Below, in pieces: positions 1-12,582 of a stretch of DNA of 64,000 bases (position 1 is its first letter; each line of letters begins with the position of its first letter). The translations under genes and the position numbers were made by a program. Origin of the DNA: Epinephelus fuscoguttatus (taxonomy: Eukaryota; Chordata; Actinopteri; Perciformes; Serranidae); the NCBI RefSeq assembly GCF_011397635.1, contig NC_064754.1:37019543-37083542 (forward strand). Direction: 5' to 3'. Under the pieces are notes generated by a model. It ran no database searches, had not been told where the DNA came from, and saw only the letters and a program-made list of their open reading frames with translations.

Positions 1-175
1 ACACGGCATAGACTGAGGATTTTGTGTGTCCGAGAAATGCCCAGATGTATAGCCAACTACATTTGCAAGAAGTATAAAAGGGGATTTATGGTTGTGCGTT
101 GACCCTACGCATGTAGCCTACGCACGTTGCCTATGCCGTTGTGAGCATTTTTACTTCTGCGGTGGTGTGTCTGTG

Positions 176-770
176 CAGTGTTGCCAACTTAGTGACTTTG
201 TCTCTATATTTAGTGACTTTTTAGACCCCGCTAGCGACTGTTTTCAACAAAGCGACTAGTGACAAATCTAGCGACTTTTTCTGATGTTATTAGAGACTTT
301 TGGAGACTCTGACGTTAAAGCACGTATCGTTCTTATTCTTCTCAACGAGCAGCGGATGCTGCCGTGGGCCCCTCCCCCACCCCAAAGCACTCGCAGGCGG
401 CCCAGTCCTCCCTCCCAGCTGCAGTCAGAACAGGAGATGTTAACCCCTCCGCGTCCAGGCTGCAAGTGAATCGCGCATGCGCGGAACCACTGGCTGGCTG
501 ATCCTTACAGTCAGGGTGGGATGTAAATGTAAAATTTTCTTTGTCTGATATAAATCACTGAAAGAAGGTTCATTTGTAATTCTAAACATATTCAGGGTGT
601 TTTTTACTCAGTTTTTGTCTCTCCCACGACGTTATTCCTCTCTCCTACAGCAGCCATTACAATTACATGCATATGGCCAATTATGCAAATTAGGTGATGA
701 CATCATTTAGTGACTTCTAGCAACTTTTAGGCTAGCCAATAGCTACTTTTCTTACTGAGGATTTGGCAAC
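176..770. mobile_element. Non-autonomous TIR DNA element with 9-bp flanking direct repeats
   Basis: The left end reads cagtgttgccaactta and the right end finishes ggatttggcaac, so the ends are imperfect inverted repeats. The same 9-mer, gtgtctgtg, lies immediately outside both ends (167-175 and 771-779), as expected for a target-site duplication. The interior has repeated 'gcgacttt/gtgacttt' motifs and no convincing transposase. The target-site size is near the 8 bp of hAT elements, but the superfamily is inferred. Confidence 0.6.
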
Positions 771-920
771 GTGTCTGTGTCACTCTGCAGTTACACCTCC
801 AAAACACTAGTTGGCGGCAGAGGTTTCTGTGAAGTGCTGTTAAGTTTAGTTGATTCAAAACACACATTAAACATGGCTTAATAGAGACAATTTGAAAAAC
901 AAGTACACAAATCAGCTTCA

Positions 921-1300
921 CTATAACTCGCAGCATTCACAGACAAACACTTGTGTTAATCTGGACACATTTTCCCCACAAATACAACATGCTAACGTTA
1001 TTAGCACAAGCCTATGGCATTTTACATTGTATAAATTAGCCTAGCAACTAGCAATCTTTTCCTCTTCTCATATAAAACCAGGGACAACGGCAACATGTAA
1101 CAAAGGTAACGGCACACAGTTTGGCTCCATAACAACTCACAAGGTTCACCGACAAAACAACTGTCCTGTACTAAATACATTTTTTAAACAAATACAACAT
1201 GCTAACATTATTAGCACAAGCCTATGGCATTTTACATTGTATTGATTAGCCTAGCAGCCGGCGATCTTTCCCTCTCCTCATATGAAACCTGGATAAATCC
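921..1300. repeat. Two-copy tandem duplication, 210-bp period
   Basis: The block around 981-1080 (aatacaacatgctaac, then cctatggcattttacattg, then a tcatat..aaacc segment) recurs 210 bases later at 1191-1293 with scattered substitutions. The sequence before it (acaaacac, acacatttt) also has a diverged counterpart. No coding potential was seen. Confidence 0.7.
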
Positions 1301-1424
1301 CGAAGTATAAATCCCTGATAAGATCCGGATAAGTCACATACACGACTTAAAATGCTATTTTAGTGGAGGCTTTACTGTCTTGACAATTTATTGTTTCTCA
1401 TCTGTGAACTAAAAGTAAATACAA

Positions 1425-1612
1425 GCTCCGTTTCCCCTGAGGGAAATGCTCTTGGCTCAGTCCATAGGGACTTGGGTTGGGAACCGGAGGGTCGCCTATT
1501 CAAGTCCCCGTCCGGACTGAAACATGGAGCGTGGACTGGTAGCTGGAGAGGTGCCAGTTCACCTCCTGGGCACTGCCGAGGTGCATGTATAGATGAATTC
1601 AGTGAGCCACTT
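1425..1612 (+). mobile_element. tRNA-derived SINE copy (fish type)
   Basis: A tRNA-like head has an A-box-like ggctcagtccatagg segment and a degenerate B-box-like region ending attcaagtccccg. The body reads cggactgaaacatgg, then gagaggtgccagttcacctc and gggcactgccgaggtg, which I recognise as a SINE body common in teleosts. It carries many tRNA-head changes, so it is an old copy and not a functional tRNA. Confidence 0.6.
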
Positions 1613-1809
1613 GTGCATGCCGCCATCATGCGGCGCCGCCATTGCTGCGGTGACATTTGTCAGTCATCAATTCATTATGCTGTCATTGTGAACTGACTCT
1701 CTACAGTGACAGCATCATGAATAGCTGGATTGATGATGTTAGACAGTGGCCTCCGGTAACTGATGAAGGTATCTTAAATGAGTACCGATATTAATATAGA
1801 AATTAATCA

Positions 1810-4390
1810 TTTGTTTGAACGATAAGCAGGAAAGATTAGAGTAATAGGGAGATAATAGACTGTATCATTGAACACTGTGTAATATAACGTTAGCATACGT
1901 TACGTGTGCTGACGTTAGCAAGCTAGCAGTGTGACATTTAATCATTATGGACAGAATAAACTCATAGCGAACATTGTGCTGGATTAACGGTGGGAGCCTT
2001 TACTAGACTGCGTACATACCTCTTCTATATGTGCTACACACAGCCTTTTGCAGTGCAAGATCTTTTACAGAGTCCACCTCACAAACGCTAGGCTGGCTAA
2101 ATGTTCTTGGACAGGACTGATTGTTGCAATAGGTATAAAAGTTCACCTGCTGATTATGTACACATGTTCCTGTCATGCCTTCAATTATCAGAGTTTTGGG
2201 CTGCTATATTTGAAACAGTTAGTAATCGAACTGGGTAAAACAGTAGACCGTGACCCCTCTCACTGCGTTCTCGAAATCTCCTCCTCTAATATGCCCAAGA
2301 CTGACCAACAAGTCCTTGCCTTTACCACCTTACTCGCAAGTAGACTCATTCTCCTAAAATGAACTCACTCCTCCCCTCCTTCTGCAGTGCATTAGACCAG
2401 ATTCTCTATTGACTCATTGACTATCAGTGCAGTAACCGGTAAATAACTGAGCTGTCCATCCCCCTGGAGTGGGATCCATTGTATTACTTTGTATTTGAGA
2501 TCAAATATATCCTCAATAGCAGCACATACATATTAAATATAAGTGCTACAAATACATCTGGATACAGATGAAAAACATAAAATGGATTAAGCTTTTGTAC
2601 ATTGTACATGGTTACGAAAAGTTATGACAGTTTGTCTTTCCGCCGCAGAGACGGAAGTTTGTCCCAAAATCCCCTACACCATGATGAAGGGTGCCTCCGT
2701 CAGCTGTGAAGGTGATTACAAATAAGGGCACTCTCGACGATACAGTGGGAGTGGGTAGGGTCCAGTTTTGGAAAGGCCCAGTGTCTCGCCCTGCAGGCAG
2801 TGAGAGAAGGAGAGGGAGCAGCTAGGCTCCGTGCCGGGCTCTCTGTCCTTCCTCCCGGCTGGAGCCATTAGCTTCTCTGGAGGGAAAATACAGTGTGGAG
2901 AGTCTGTGATCCACCAATGGAGACATGCAGGGCATGCATAACTAAAAAAGGTTACACAACCACACAGCCCGTGTGTCCTGGGCATTAAAAGCCAACTAGT
3001 GCTTTTTGGGGGAGTCGGGCTTGGTCAGGCTCGAGCTCAGTATTTTATATGATGTTGGGACGGGCCGGGTTCGGGCTTCAACTCACACAGTTGGATCCTT
3101 GTAAATGTTTCGGCCCGTTGAGAACTCTAATCACCACCACAGCCAAAAGCCATTACTTTGTCGGCCAAAACATAGCTTGAGGTGACAACGATCATCTGTC
3201 CTCTCAGCCCCAATGGCTTTGGTTGCTTTTGCCATGTTTTTGTTTTTTTTTTTCAGTTTAACTTTTTGATCCTGAAGAGGATCTTCAGTTATTTTCCCAC
3301 CACCCACAGTTAGCCCAACAACTATTGCTGATGTTTAAGTACTTCATTCAAACTCTACAGAAAGGAAATGTAACTTAATGAAACCAGCAACTCTGGTTTG
3401 TTCAAAATAAATCCTTAATTCACTGAGTAAGATGTGAAGCTTGATTTACATGCTGCAATTCCCCACTGTCCCTCAGCTGAGGGAGCAGCGGCTCTTATCA
3501 TTCTGCGAAGGCAGAAGCGAAATAAAATGACAAAAGGCCAATGTGCTCAGCCAGCTATCAAAATATTTGTGCAATAGTCCAACCGTAGTCTCCAGCACAC
3601 CTCTGTCCAATTACGGAATACAATTTTAATGCATAGTAATGAACACAGAGGCTCTCTCTGGTTTGTAGCAGCCTCAAACAAAAACTGCCCACACTGAAGT
3701 TCAGTGCAGCAGAATGATTCTGTTTCTGAGGGCAGTTAGAGCAAAGGCACCACCAGTTGCTGTTTGCTTTCAGCAGCTCAAGTTCTGGAGGGTCCGACTG
3801 GCAGTACCCTTGTGTACGGCTCAGCTGCAGCCTCAGCTGCTTTTCTCTGCATTTCTTTCAGTGGATCAAATAAACACTGTGCCTGAATATCCCAGTCGGC
3901 TAATACACTGTAAAAAATGTGCTCGTCCATAATCCTCTGCACCAATAATAAATGATGCCACTTTGGTGAACACGCAGCTCGTTTGCAATGTGAGACAAGA
4001 GGGAAGATTTGCTTCTGGATGCACCTAGAGCGCGCCCCCTGGATACCCTTAGTTGGACACAAGAAATACAAGCCCAAGTAGCTTGTCGTTCTTCCAAGCA
4101 CCACGGACATCAGCGGTTTGGGAAATAACAGCGGGTTTGGAAGCAGCCCCCAGAGACACAGAGAGCAATATAAAAAACATGCTGTTTTATGTCACACTAT
4201 ACTCCAAATTTGTTTAGATTAAATTGATGTCTAGTAAAACTCATGTGATGTTATTCAGGCATTGGAAATTTTTCTGTGATGATGAAATCACTTTGTTGTC
4301 TGGTGTTAGGCCAGCATAAATAGTTACTACAACAAAGACACTAGTGAGGCAAACCACTGTAACTGTTGTTTCTATTGTATCTTTTTCCCT
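1810..4390. other. Presumed intronic or upstream DNA of the GRB2-like gene; no exon recognised
   Basis: No further SH2 or SH3 sequence was found on the + strand. A GC-rich patch around 3005-3130 (gggcttgg, gggccgggttcgggc, ggcccgttgagaac) looks like a decayed transposon end. A string following an AG at about 2648 was considered as an exon but does not resemble any GRB2 segment. Confidence 0.5.
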
Positions 4391-4396
4391 TTGTAG

Positions 4397-4573
<177 letters not shown>

Positions 4574-4685
4574 CCCTTCCTGGTGGAATGAAAAGCAAAA
4601 GAAAGATGTCTTGATGTCCGCACAGCTGAGCTGAGCTGAGCAGAGCGGGTGAGCTCTCCCTCAAATCTGCACAGGTTGAACATGA

Positions 4686-4691
4686 AATAAA
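4686..4691 (+). terminator. Candidate polyadenylation signal of the GRB2-like gene
   Basis: An AATAAA hexamer lies 113 bases after the TAA stop of the SH3 exon. It would give a short 3' UTR. Later A/T-rich alternatives exist near 5080, so the true cleavage site is uncertain. Confidence 0.45.
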
Positions 4692-4699
4692 GAGGGTTA

Positions 4700-7600
4700 G
4701 GTGAGGGTGTTTTGTGTGGATTCAGTCATACTGCTGACTGAATATGGTGGCAGGAACAATTATTGATTGTATTGATTTGCTGTTAATGGACACATCTGCT
4801 AAAAACAGATTAATAACAAGATGTCAGCTGAGACCCAATTTACCCTGCTATGGGACGCTGGGTACGTGTTTTTAAATAATGTGTGGTGAGCTGCAACAAT
4901 TTTAAAAGTGGGGTATGCAGATGTAAGAATTAATGTGGTTGTGTTAAACTTTTTTTGTGCCAAGGAAACACTTTTGTTTGATTATACGTCTCAATTAATT
5001 TGGTATAGAACATTTAATACTACAGTTTATATGTACATTTTCAACAGAACTTTCATTTTGCTTTTCATATTTTCAACCAAATTAAAGGTCAAATGACATT
5101 TTACAAGCACAACTTTAGTATGTGTCAGTGAAAACTGTGCTGGATGCAGTCACTCCACCTTGTTTACATGTCTCACTGTTGCCTCCAAGAAAGGAACTGT
5201 GGAAAGGCAAATTACTGTCCGTGAAAATCTCATGTTTCTAAATGCGTTTTCGGATATCAAATGTTGCAATATTCAGGGACGATAAGATGATGATTAACTG
5301 TGCAGTGCAGTGCACAACATGTTGCTCCAAAGGGATTACTTGGTAAATACGCACAAAGATTTTAATTTGTTTCATATATGTGTGTGCATGGCAGGGTACA
5401 ATCAGAGGGGAGTCTTTATTTTTACTGATATCCATTTTTATCCAGCATAAAAGAAAGTACAAAGCCATCAAGGCAGTAGGTAAATAGGTATTTCATCCTC
5501 TAATCATTTCCAACAAAAGCAGAGTGTCTCACTTAATATTAACATTAAAGAATGGTCCTGTTGCAACATGCAGAGATGCAGTTTTATAAAGCCATGTAAA
5601 GACTGATAAGATGAAGACACAGTGGTGTTGGATCATTCGTCTGTTTGCAGCATTAAAGGCTGTAAATTGATCCAGTCTTTTCTTCTCCCTTGGATAATCT
5701 CTGTCCTTGTGCTGAGAGGCAGTTGATTTGGCCGCATGCTGTTGGATGATGCGCAGTAAACCCTGTTTCAACTGATAAGGATAATAGGAGAGAGGGAGAG
5801 AGCTGATGTGTGATATGTAGATTTGAAGTCATCAATTATTTCAGTCACAGAAGTCAAGTCATGACCTGAACAGTAGGTTGCTTGACTAATTTCAAACATG
5901 TCAAGGCCCTAACGTCTCGCCTGAGTTAGAACTGACGATCTCTCTTTGAAGCAAATCATGAGATGGAATAATCTTTTCTAGTGATTAGTTGACACACATG
6001 TCTGAGACTCATTTTCTTTCCAGTTAGTCTTTCATGCAAAAATCTTATATTTATTTCACAGCAGTAAATTATCATGTGTAATTCAGGTCTCCCACTGTGA
6101 TGAAATTCCTGGATATAGTTTGGAATTAACAGAATGTTTTGGAAACGTTTTCAATATATGTTGTTTTGGCTATTGTTTAAAAGAATGAAAAAAAAAAAAA
6201 ACTGCAGGAATTTTTCAAACATTTTTTTATAAAGTGACAAATGTCACCTGTGATCATTTATGGTCCTAACTAGGCTTTAGAAATTGCTCCCTTAAGAGGG
6301 CACAAGGGTTAAACTGTGTTTGGAATCCTAATTTTCCATTTCATTTTGTACTGTGTGACTCCTGAAATGTTACTAGTAGAGTGTCATGGCCAATTCCATG
6401 GCCCCTTTTGGGGGAAAGAAATCCAGTGTCACACAAGGAGAGAAACAGGAAAATGCCAAAAACCTGTTGCATGGCGAGTTACCCGAGGCTTTAATACTGA
6501 GATTTGAGGTACATAAGATACGTCACTATTTACTTTCAGTGTGGTAAATGGCTAAATGATGATGGTGACAGTTACTACTGATGGATAGCTAAAGTAAGCT
6601 GGAGTGGGAGGCTCCTATGGTACCAAAAACTGTGTATAAAGATAGACAATACAACAGCTACCCAAAAGTCAAAACATCTCGATCACCCACTGTTGACCCT
6701 GTCCCTCCATGTTGGGACGGATGGGACATGGGCCAAGCTGTAAGACCAAAGACCCAAAGATGGTTCCTGTCATATGTACCATCAAGTGGTCTTTCTCTGA
6801 GTTTGGTATTGATTAGGTACTTGATACTAAGAAAAAAAAAAGGGGGGGGGGGGGGGGGGGCATCATTATTGATAGCTGTAATATTTTGGCTTCAGTTTTC
6901 TACAGTGACAGGCAGAGAGACCCGTTGTCCATCTTTACATACAGTCATTGTGCTGCACAGTCACACAGTATAGCAGCATCCAACCGTTGTATCCAAATAA
7001 GTCTCAGTCTAGATCAGACAGTTGGCTACTAAAAGGTTGTTTATTTACAGACAACACTCAGCCTAACGATATCTGGTGATTCAAGCAAATATACATATTT
7101 GATTAAATCACCAGGTATCATGTAAATGAAATATTTACCCTGTTTGGTCACTCATTTACTTTGACAGGGGAAGACTGACAGGATATGAAGGTGAACAACC
7201 TTAATCTATTAAGGTATCTATTAAATGATCAGATTCAGGCAAAGTCACAAAATGATTATTATACTTAACTATAAAGCAAACATTTGTTTAACAAGAAACA
7301 TATGCATACAAACTTGTCAAAGTGATGATGCAAACATATCAGGTGCACTGACATCTACAGGATCTTTGGTTTCCCTCCAAAAGGGGCGTGGCCTTGATGT
7401 TTTGCAAAGTACCGGCCTGGCCAGCTAGTTGGTGGCAAGAATACCTAACGAGTGTGTAAAGTTAGCAAGTGCTGGCAGTTTGCCTATCTGCAAATGCCTG
7501 GAAAGTGCATGTTTAATAATGTATATGGCTGTATCGCTAAATATAGGCCCACACATTTAAAACTAGTTAAAGTTCTGGAAATGGGGTCAAATGTTATGGA

Positions 7601-9780
7601 AAAGTTTTGAAAATTCATTGGTAAAAATGTGTGGGATTCCTGGTGATTGCAGGGTTGTGCCATGCAGTCACATTTTGTGTGAGATTTACAGAGGTGGTAT
7701 TGATGTGTATGGAAGGTAAGATGTACCATTTCCTTGTTTGTGTCAGAGTAAAACAATAAAATGTGTTTGATAGGCCTTTTTTCACAGCCTTGGTGTGTTC
7801 CGTTTATAGTGAGCCGTGAGCCTTGCACAGCTTTATTGACTGGCTTCTGAAAAGCAGCTCGAAACTGAATTCTCTGAGCAGAACAAAAGAAACTAAAATC
7901 GCAATCAGGGATAAAAACAAGTGCTGAGGAAGAAACTTTGTCCTACAAAACTTATATACACGTGGTACGCAGGTGAACATTTTGTTATCACATTGCTTCA
8001 AATCAAGACTTAATGGGCCTCTAGAGGCCCCATTTCCAACTTTTTTTTTAATTTACTTTTTTACTTGAAACATAAAACCAGTGTACCACCAACTGTTTGC
8101 ACAGTGTGAATCCACATTTACCAAGCTGAGAGGAGAAAACGCTTTCTGGAAAAATACCTGATTATAAGCCTGATCACCCTTCTCAATTGCCTGTCTCATT
8201 TAATAGATTTCAGCTGAATCAACTCCATTAATGTGTCAGCCTTAACCACACAAAGCATACATTTCAAAAGTTAGAGTGCTGAGGACCACTGTGAAAAGTT
8301 GTGACACACACACACAAAATGCTGTTTTACTTTACTGTGACAACACTACACACTGATGATCCTCTCTAAGTTGTTAGCACCACCACCTGGCCACACAGTA
8401 AAATGAGCTGTGAGATTCAGATTTTGAAGGTGCGCATTTTTAATTGGATCAAGTGCAGGCAGGCAGGCAGTTATTTGCAGTACATTGTGGAGGAGAGGAC
8501 TTTGCACATGTAGAAACAGCAGCTAAAAGAGAAAGATGAGAAAGAGAGGCATCACCGTGTTGGCTGTGGGACCCCTCAGCCTCAGACTTTAGCCACATGT
8601 CAGCTCTACGAGTGTAGGCTGTGAAATGCAACAAAAAGGTCCCTGAACCCATTTTAAATAGTGACATCAAACACAGGAAGTCCCCTCAGGCAATTATCTG
8701 CTGATCTCTGAGTTCATTTGGAGATAAAGACTAAACTACTTCCCAATAAAAAAAAAAAAAACATTTAATGAAACCATGTTTAAAGATCATGTGCAACAAA
8801 CGCACAGTGACTCACAACGTAGATGCCACAAGACTTCCTGTGCACACACAAAGAGCTGTTGGTTCAAAAGGTGGTTCACAGAGAGTGCAACAACCAGAAA
8901 ACCAGTAAATACAAAGAGTTGACAAACTACGTCAAGGATACCATCACACATGAGCGCATGCAGGCAAGTGACCATGCAATATTTATGCTGAACGTTGGCA
9001 GTGCCAGGTGTGACAGACACGAAAAGCTGTGGCTAATGTTAACTATTTTGCTAATAAATACGGCAATGTATGACATTATTGGTACATTACTAATTCTCTT
9101 ACGTTCTATTTCTGTCTCTGACTCACTGGCAGTCAGGAAGCAACTCTCATGTGGGGCAGTTTGTATTTTTTATGGCCAATATCCTCTCTCCTAAACACTT
9201 AGACCTACATCTTTGCTATTAGTGGCTGCAACTTTGCCAGTCAAGTTTCACCAAAGAAGAAGAAGATGCGAATATGTGAATTTCCTTTGCCACCAGAAGT
9301 GAATGTTTTAATTGGCCCCTTGGCTTGCATTGCATCAAAATGAACAGGAGGCAAATATTTGACAATGTTAATTTTGCACGTGTGACCATGCCCTAACAGC
9401 TAAAATACATGGGGCACAAACACTTGTTTTTTTCCCTGCTACACAGACTCTGTCTCTACAGCGGGTTGCTGCCAGCTTCACTCTGTGTGTATTGAGTTTT
9501 GCGAAGTGATAATACAGTTGGTTATTGAGGGGTTGGAAGGGTATAGACTATATTAATTGGTACTGAATTGTTTAACTGGATCATTTTAACAACCAGATCA
9601 AAATACACATACGGCTGCTCTGCTGCTTCATATTGCCTCTGGTGCAATTAGGTATTCATTTTAACCATTTTTAGACATATTGTAGCCTTGTTTTTACACA
9701 GTCCTATATAGTTCTTACCTGTTGGAGGGCTGCAGAGCCAAGCACAGATAGGAGAAAATAAACCAGCAGCTTAAAAATAG
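4700..9780. other. Intergenic stretch without a recognised gene
   Basis: All frames contain only short unrelated open stretches. The DNA is A/T-rich with a run of 10 A followed by 19 G at about 6832-6860, and a poly-A tract near 8749-8761. Nothing resembles SLC25A19, MIF4GD or MRPS7, which lie between GRB2 and GGA3 in human. Confidence 0.5.
6832..6860. repeat. Homopolymer junction: A tract followed by 19 G
   Basis: About ten A are followed by 19 consecutive G (6842-6860). G runs of this length can form intramolecular quadruplexes. The exact length is prone to sequencing and assembly error. Confidence 0.8.
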
Positions 9781-10205
9781 AGGAAATGAACTCCAGGCAC
9801 TCATGTGTGGAGCAAGAACAAATGCACTTGAATTAAGTCAAAAAGCCTTTGTTCTAAAAACATGGCTGCTTACATTAAAACACTGACCGCTTTCAACCTT
9901 AAGGTCTTTATCAGGGTGCAAAAGGGTGGACAGCAGCCAAGCCAACATTCTATAAACTTCATCAACCATAGTTTATTCAGGTAAAACTGACTGAGCATTA
10001 AGCTCTTTTATAGCAATGCCCTGAGCTAACATTCAATGGACTGGAAGGATACAAATATATAAATGCAATAAAGTGATGACAAAAAGTCCATAAAAACAAA
10101 ATAAGCAGCAGCAATGTCGATCAAGAATTATAAACAGCAATAAAAACAGTAAAAAGAAAAAGTTAAATAATTAAAAATGGAGTCTGCCATAAAGGACAGA
10201 TACAT

Positions 10206-10233
10206 AACAACAACAACAACAACAACAACAACA
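10206..10233. repeat. (AAC)n microsatellite
   Basis: About nine AAC units lie in an A-rich stretch at the 3' side of the minus-strand LINE remnant. Such simple tails often mark the 3' ends of retroelements. Confidence 0.85.
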
Positions 10234-10269
10234 ATAAAAACAGTAATAGGTAGAAATTATCTACCAATA

Positions 10270-10966
10270 CATACCAGTCCAATTTCATTACCTCTGGCAA
10301 CTTGTTCCATTTATGTGGGGCGAAAAAACTAAAAGCTAATTTACCAAGCTCTGTAGTGATCTGAGGGATTCAAGGGATAAAAATTGCTGTGAATTTTAGA
10401 GATGAATTTGCTTTTTAGAAGGGTAACTTCCCTAGCAATGCCTTGAGCTGCATATACAAAATGTCACCATAATCTAAGACTGACGTGATAGTTGATTGAA
10501 TAAGTGTCCTTCTATTCTCTAAAGAGAAACATGACCTCGATCTGCACAACACACCCAATTTAATTTTCACTTTCTTTGTGAGCTCAACCACGTGTTTTAA
10601 ATGAAAGCTTGTCATCTAGTCAGATGCCAAGGTATTTGTAATCTGTAACACGTTCAATGTGGGTGCCATTAAGGGAATGGATGGAAAAGGTGCCAAGATC
10701 ACACTTCCTTGACCTTGTGAATAACATGAATTAAGTTTCGGTTTCATTTGAAATCAGTCTAAGATTTTTTAATGATATCTGCACGCAGTCAAATACACAC
10801 TGGAGGTTTGATACAGTGTCCTATATTGATGGTACACAAGCATGAAGAATCATGTCAGCTGCATAAAAATGCTTTATGGTTTTCTGCAGAGGCACTGATA
10901 TCATTTATATACAAAGTGAACAACAATGGGCCTAAAATTGACCCTTGTGGCACTTTTTAATCTTAA
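10270..10966 (-). pseudogene. Non-LTR retrotransposon (CR1/L2-like LINE) reverse transcriptase remnant, 3' portion
   Basis: Read on the minus strand, this contains the reverse transcriptase motif VPQGSILGPLLFTLYIND near 10960-10900. It is followed after a frameshift by a YAAD tetrad where active enzymes have YADD. Further on, near 10590-10440, come LGVLCRSRSCFSLENRR and STITSVLDYGDILYM, typical of the RT C-terminal part in L2/CR1-type LINEs. Stops, a frameshift and the catalytic Asp-to-Ala change make this a dead copy. It continues the segment at 11502-11880 and is separated from it by an inserted element at 10967-11501. Confidence 0.8.
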
Positions 10967-11501
10967 AAACGGTTGTGCTGCTGCCGTGGTCCCGCCAGAT
11001 GCCTCCTGCTGCTGCTGCTGCCATCATTAGTCATTAGTCATACTTCTTCTGTTATTATACACATATGATTATTGTCACACATGTATACTGCCAGGTATTA
11101 ATACATACTTTCAACATATTGTACCGCAGTAACCAGAACTATAACTATAATATTATTACTTTCATTAATGTTGTTGTAAGATACTGTCATTACCTGCATC
11201 TCTCTCTCTCTCTCTCTCTGTGTCATATGGATTACTGTTAATTTATCATGTTGATCTGTTCTGTACGACATCTATTGCACGTCTGTCCGTCCTGGAAGAG
11301 GGATCCCTCCTCAGTTGCTCTTCCTGAGGTTTCTACCGTTTTTTTTTCCCCCGTTAAAGGGGTTTTTTTGGGGAGTTTTTCCTTATCCGCTGTGAGGGTC
11401 TTAAGGACAGAGGGATGTCGTATGCTGTAAAGCCCTGTGAGGCAAATTGTGATTTGTGATATTGGGCTTTATAAATAAAATTGATTGATTGATTGATTGA
11501 A
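10967..11501 (+). mobile_element. Truncated retroelement 3' end with (TTGA)n tail, inserted in the LINE
   Basis: This + strand segment ends with a motif I recognise from fish LINE 3' ends: ccgttaaagg, ggggagtttttccttatccg, gacagagggatgtcg, gatattgggctttataaata, then tandem ttga units to 11500. It contains a (CT)n run near 11200-11218. It separates two halves of one minus-strand RT reading path, so it inserted after the LINE. No clear target duplication was seen. Confidence 0.7.
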
Positions 11502-11885
11502 TAAAGTCCTGCAGCATTTATACACTGGGTTCTATCAGTGAGGTAGTCCTGAAATCATTTAAAGGATGCTTCATCAAAACCAAGCAAGGCCAATTTATCC
11601 AGAAGCAGTATGTGATAGACAGTATCAAAAGCCTTTGACAAGTCTATAAATAGGGCTGCACAGTGCCTCCTACGATCCAGGGCTGACATTATATCATTTA
11701 GAACCACAGTTGCTGCTGTAATGGTGCTATGGCCGGATCTAAACCCAGACTGACAGGGACTTAAAATAGCATTTGCAGACAGAAAAATACAGACCTGTTC
11801 ATTTACAAAAGATTCCAACATTTTAGCTAGGAATGATATTTTTGGGATAAGCCTATAGCTGAGATAGGCCTATAACTTGGTAGGG
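11502..11885 (-). pseudogene. Non-LTR retrotransposon (CR1/L2-like LINE) reverse transcriptase remnant, 5' portion
   Basis: The minus-strand reading frame shows SPCQSGFRSGHSTITAA and FIDLSKAFDTVYH, the palm motifs of LINE reverse transcriptase with the first catalytic Asp in the FIDLSKAFD block. A broken YRPIS-type motif lies just upstream at about 11870-11850, and the frame is disrupted near 11830. Reading onward gives DYLTDRTQCINAAGL at about 11545-11505, then the inserted element; the RT path resumes at about 10966. Confidence 0.85.
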
Positions 11886-12582
11886 GGTGTCACCCAATCC
11901 CGATTAATAAGTGAATGCAGGTGGGTGTCAGCAATGGATCACAATGAGAGGCCATTTTGAAAGTGAAACACCTCCACAAGTGTTCAGAAAGAAAACAAAA
12001 AAAAACATCCCGCACAAAAATGAGAAATTACCAAACAAACCAGTCAAAACCAGTCCGTGTTTTAATGGAAGTAGCCATGTTTTCTGAATAAAGGCTTTTT
12101 AACTTAATTCAAGTGCATTTGTCCCTGCTCCACACATGATTGCATGAAATTAATTATTTCTTCCCATGTGCTGGCCCTTTTCTTCAAGAGTACCTGTGTT
12201 TTTTCTTGAGTTTCATATGATGAAGGCAGTTCTCGAGCACACCACAACCTCGTACTCCAAAGTGCAAAAATAGAGTTGAGCAGTGAGGAAGCGCAGCTTC
12301 CATGTTCAGTGTAGCAGCTTCGGTTGATTATAATGGTCGCAGTCTGCTGTGGGCATGCTGAAGCTAGACTCACAAGTCAGTCTTTAGACGCTTTGCTTAA
12401 CTAAAGACTGATGACTTTCTCCCTGATTTTGTGTTTAGATGGGCGGATACAATTTCAGAGTTTAAAAGAAACTCCCTACGTTGCAGAACCAATAGTAAAT
12501 CTGCAGGGCGGTCCTTCGGTGGCTCACTGAACTCTTGTGCTTGTAATCATAGTCCCACTAGAAACACGTGTAGCGGTACAAA

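Larger units (their letters stand above)
9801..12140. repeat. Long-range inverted repeat (about 90-bp arms) flanking LINE fragments
   Basis: The left arm at about 9801-9890 (tcatgtgtgg, caaatgcacttgaattaagt, aacatggct, attaaaaca) is the diverged reverse complement of the right arm at about 12048-12140. The arms are about 2.2 kb apart. They may be the ends of one decayed DNA transposon that later received the LINE, or two copies of one repeat in opposite orientation. No target duplication was identified. Confidence 0.6.

Noticed and set aside
1425-1500. Functional tRNA gene
   Set aside because: The tRNA-like region lacks proper paired arms and is followed by a SINE body.
2648-2728. Possible exon after ccgccgcag
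   Set aside because: The translation does not match GRB2 SH2, linker or SH3 sequence and has no good donor in frame.
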